From an uncultured Collinsella sp. (lineage in GTDB: Bacteria > Actinomycetota > Coriobacteriia > Coriobacteriales > Coriobacteriaceae), in NCBI GenBank assembly GCA_902490325.1, contig CABUDJ010000017.1:1-31248 (forward strand): a stretch of DNA of 31,248 nucleotides, given 5' to 3'. Below are positions 29,599 through 31,248 of this stretch, piece by piece. Positions within the stretch are counted from its first letter, which is position 1. Each line of letters starts with the position of its first letter. Position numbers and translations under genes: made by a program. The notes below the pieces were generated by a model that did no database searches, had not been told where the DNA came from, and was given only the letters and a program-made list of their open reading frames with translations.

Positions 29599-30957
29599 AT
29601 GGCAGCAACTGAGCAGCTGTTCAACGTTCGTGAGCGCAAGCGCTTTGAACGTCACGACATTTGGGAGCGCATCGCCGAGAACGGCACGATTTCCGCCGCC
29701 GTCATGGTCTTCGCCGCCATCGCCGCCGTCATTTGCGCCAATACCGATGCCTACGAGGCCATCCATCACTTTTTGGAGACCCCGCTGTATGTGGGTCTGG
29801 GCAACCTTACGGCCGGTCTCACCGTCGAGCTATTCGTCAACGACTTCCTCATGGCGATCTTCTTTTTGCTGGTGGGCATTGAGCTTAAGTACGAGATGAC
29901 GGTCGGCGAGCTCAAAAACCCGCGTCAGGCCATGCTTCCCATGCTGGCGGCCGTGGGCGGCGTCGTCGTTCCCGCCTGCATCTATCTGATCTTTAACCAT
30001 GCCGGCGCGCACAACGGCTGGGCCATTCCCATGGCAACCGATATTGCCTTTGCGCTGGGCGTGCTGTCGCTTTTGGGCAACCGTGTGCCCAACGGCGTGC
30101 GCGTGTTCTTCTCGACGCTCGCCATCGCCGATGACCTCATTTCCATCGCCGCCATCGCCATCTTCTACGGTCAGAGCCCCAATCCGTTTTGGTTGGGCGC
30201 CGCCGCGCTTGTGACCTGCGCGCTCGTGTGGCTCAACAAGACGCAGCATTACCGCCTTGCCCCGTATTCGGTACTGGGTCTGCTGTTGTGGTTCTGCATG
30301 TTCAAGAGCGGCGTGCACGCTACGCTCGCCGGCGTCATCCTGGCCTTCACCATTCCGGCCAAGTGCGGCGTCAAGCTCGATAGCCTTACCGATTGGCTGG
30401 GCGAGTGCCTGCCGTTGCTCGACGACCGCTACGACGACGAGGCGCACATCCTGGGCCAGCATGACTTTACCGTCTCGACCACCAAGGTCGAGCGCGTCAT
30501 GCACCGCGTGACCCCGCCGCTCATCCGCATGGAGCGCCTGATCTCCACGCCGGTCAACTTTGTGATCCTGCCGATCTTTGCGTTCGTCAACGCGCAGGTT
30601 CGCTTAGTGGGCGTGGACATGAGCACGCTGCTCACCGATCCGGTGACGCTCGGCGTGTACTTTGGCATGCTGCTGGGTAAGCCGATTGGCATCTTTGGCA
30701 TGACGTTTGCCCTGGTCAAGCTCAAGGCCTGCGAGCTGCCGCATAACGTCAACTGGCACATGATCGCCGGCGTGGGCATTCTGGGCGGCATCGGCTTTAC
30801 CATGTCGATTCTCATCAGTGGTCTTGCCTTCCCGACGGCTCAGTTCGAGGTTCTGGCTGCCAAGGCCGCCATTCTTGCCGGTTCGGTCACCGCGGCCGTC
30901 CTCGGCATGATCTACATGAGCGTGGTCTGCAAACACCCCGCGCCCAAGGACGAGTAA
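29599..30957 (+). CDS. nhaA: Na+/H+ antiporter NhaA
   Basis: A 452-residue inner-membrane antiporter with about twelve hydrophobic segments. It expels sodium (or lithium) in exchange for protons and sets cytoplasmic pH. The ion-binding aspartates are in ATDIAFALGVLSLLG and LAIADDLISI (the Asp pair that corresponds to D163-D164 of E. coli). The unwound-helix region and KPIGI with its Lys are present. It is longer than E. coli NhaA (388); the extra length is mostly a soluble insert near residues 270-300 (CLPLLDDRYDDEAHILGQH) and the two ends. AAAGGAG precedes the ATG. It stands alone behind an attenuator-like leader. Confidence 0.95.
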   Translation: MAATEQLFNVRERKRFERHDIWERIAENGTISAAVMVFAAIAAVICANTDAYEAIHHFLETPLYVGLGNLTAGLTVELFVNDFLMAIFFLLVGIELKYEMTVGELKNPRQAMLPMLAAVGGVVVPACIYLIFNHAGAHNGWAIPMATDIAFALGVLSLLGNRVPNGVRVFFSTLAIADDLISIAAIAIFYGQSPNPFWLGAAALVTCALVWLNKTQHYRLAPYSVLGLLLWFCMFKSGVHATLAGVILAFTIPAKCGVKLDSLTDWLGECLPLLDDRYDDEAHILGQHDFTVSTTKVERVMHRVTPPLIRMERLISTPVNFVILPIFAFVNAQVRLVGVDMSTLLTDPVTLGVYFGMLLGKPIGIFGMTFALVKLKACELPHNVNWHMIAGVGILGGIGFTMSILISGLAFPTAQFEVLAAKAAILAGSVTAAVLGMIYMSVVCKHPAPKDE

Positions 30958-31052
30958 GAGCGCGAAAACCGGCTCCAGAACCGATTCGGGCGCGTTCAAA
31001 ATGCGGATTCGGGCGGTGCTTGCCGCCTGCCAGACACGCCAGTGGTCAAAAA

Positions 31053-31084
31053 ACGCCGTTTGTGAGTACTGTCACAAACGGCGT
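31053..31084. terminator. Strong bidirectional terminator
   Basis: ACGCCGTTTGTGA (31053-31065) pairs perfectly with TCACAAACGGCGT (31072-31084), loop 6 nt. On the minus strand the stem runs into TTTTTT (31052-31047). The plus-strand tail is ATCATTTTA. It would end nhaA, and also a minus-strand gene entering from the right. Confidence 0.88.
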
Positions 31085-31248
31085 ATCATTTTAGGTGCGG
31101 AAAATAATGAACAAAGTTATAAGAACTGTACGTTAATGAGTGACCATCGACTTCCAATTTGGCGCTAGCTGACGGTGATTAGGAAGTTTCAAGGGTCGCG
31201 CGCGCAGACGTGGTGTAAGAGTGTCCTGAGGTCCGTCGCTGCAAGTCC
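31085..31248. other. Right edge without a recognised gene
   Basis: The stretch is AT-rich from 31085 to about 31130. A minus-strand frame is open from the window edge to a stop at 31133-31135 (about 37 residues, ending SMVTH). It could be the end of a gene to the right, which would fit the minus-strand terminator at 31053-31084, but its residues match no family I know. Confidence 0.4.

Noticed and set aside
31133..31246. Minus-strand open frame at the right edge
   Set aside because: It is only about 37 residues, cut by the window edge and not recognisable. It fits the minus-strand terminator at 31053-31084 but is not enough for a gene call.

Overview
The window looks like a chromosomal segment of a high-GC actinobacterium of the class Coriobacteriia, most like Collinsella. 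That is an inference from GC-rich codon use, from gene content (DUF2207 protein, ROK sugar kinase, class II pyrophosphatase, lactose/cellobiose-type PTS, NhaA) and from many short intergenic hairpin repeats. No tRNA, rRNA, CRISPR array, prophage or transposase gene was recognised. Most of the window is ordinary chromosome, broken by three less GC-rich regulatory or defence-like modules: a DUF4143 AAA ATPase, hipBA, and a winged-helix/nucleotidyltransferase pair.

Layout. 1-1653: a DUF4143 ATPase behind two tandem palindromes that bracket a good promoter. 1939-3579: a small two-helix membrane protein and two overlapping calcineurin-like phosphoesterases. 3595-4605 (minus): a glutamyl-queuosine tRNA(Asp) synthetase-like protein, then 558 bases of hairpin-rich spacer. 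5164-7107: a secreted, membrane-anchored DUF2207 protein with a Gly-rich tail. 7246-7887 (minus): a GNAT acetyltransferase. 8165-9772: purH. 9878-10585: an unrecognised protein. 10765-12489: a two-component system with a BceS/GraS-like kinase. 12606-14131: hipB and hipA. 14222-14659 (minus): a universal stress protein. 14907-15881: uppP. 16176-19076: a long PcrA/UvrD helicase. 19084-19213: a 130-bp element with perfect 30-bp terminal inverted repeats. 19447-21224: a putative type IV toxin-antitoxin-like pair lying between two similar terminator hairpins. 21351-28242: a sugar locus, with gntR-manA on minus and GH1, EIIC, EIIB, EIIA and a ROK kinase on plus. 28409-29332: ppaC. 29599-30957: nhaA, with a terminator-like hairpin in its leader.

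How the genes work together. In the sugar locus a beta-linked disaccharide would be imported and phosphorylated by the PTS (EIIA-EIIB-EIIC) and split by the GH1 phospho-glycosidase. The free hexose would be phosphorylated by the ROK kinase, and any mannose-6-phosphate converted by ManA, with the GntR/UTRA protein as the likely regulator. The hipBA and DUF4143 loci share a regulatory design: two near-identical palindromes about 39 bp apart, one over the promoter and one at or beyond the predicted transcription start.

The most unusual non-genic signal is a set of short palindromic repeats in gaps between genes, most with a GGGAC or GGGGAC core. They resemble REP elements of the kind moved by REP-associated tyrosine transposases, though none is encoded here. 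Family names rest on motif recognition by eye; no database search was possible.
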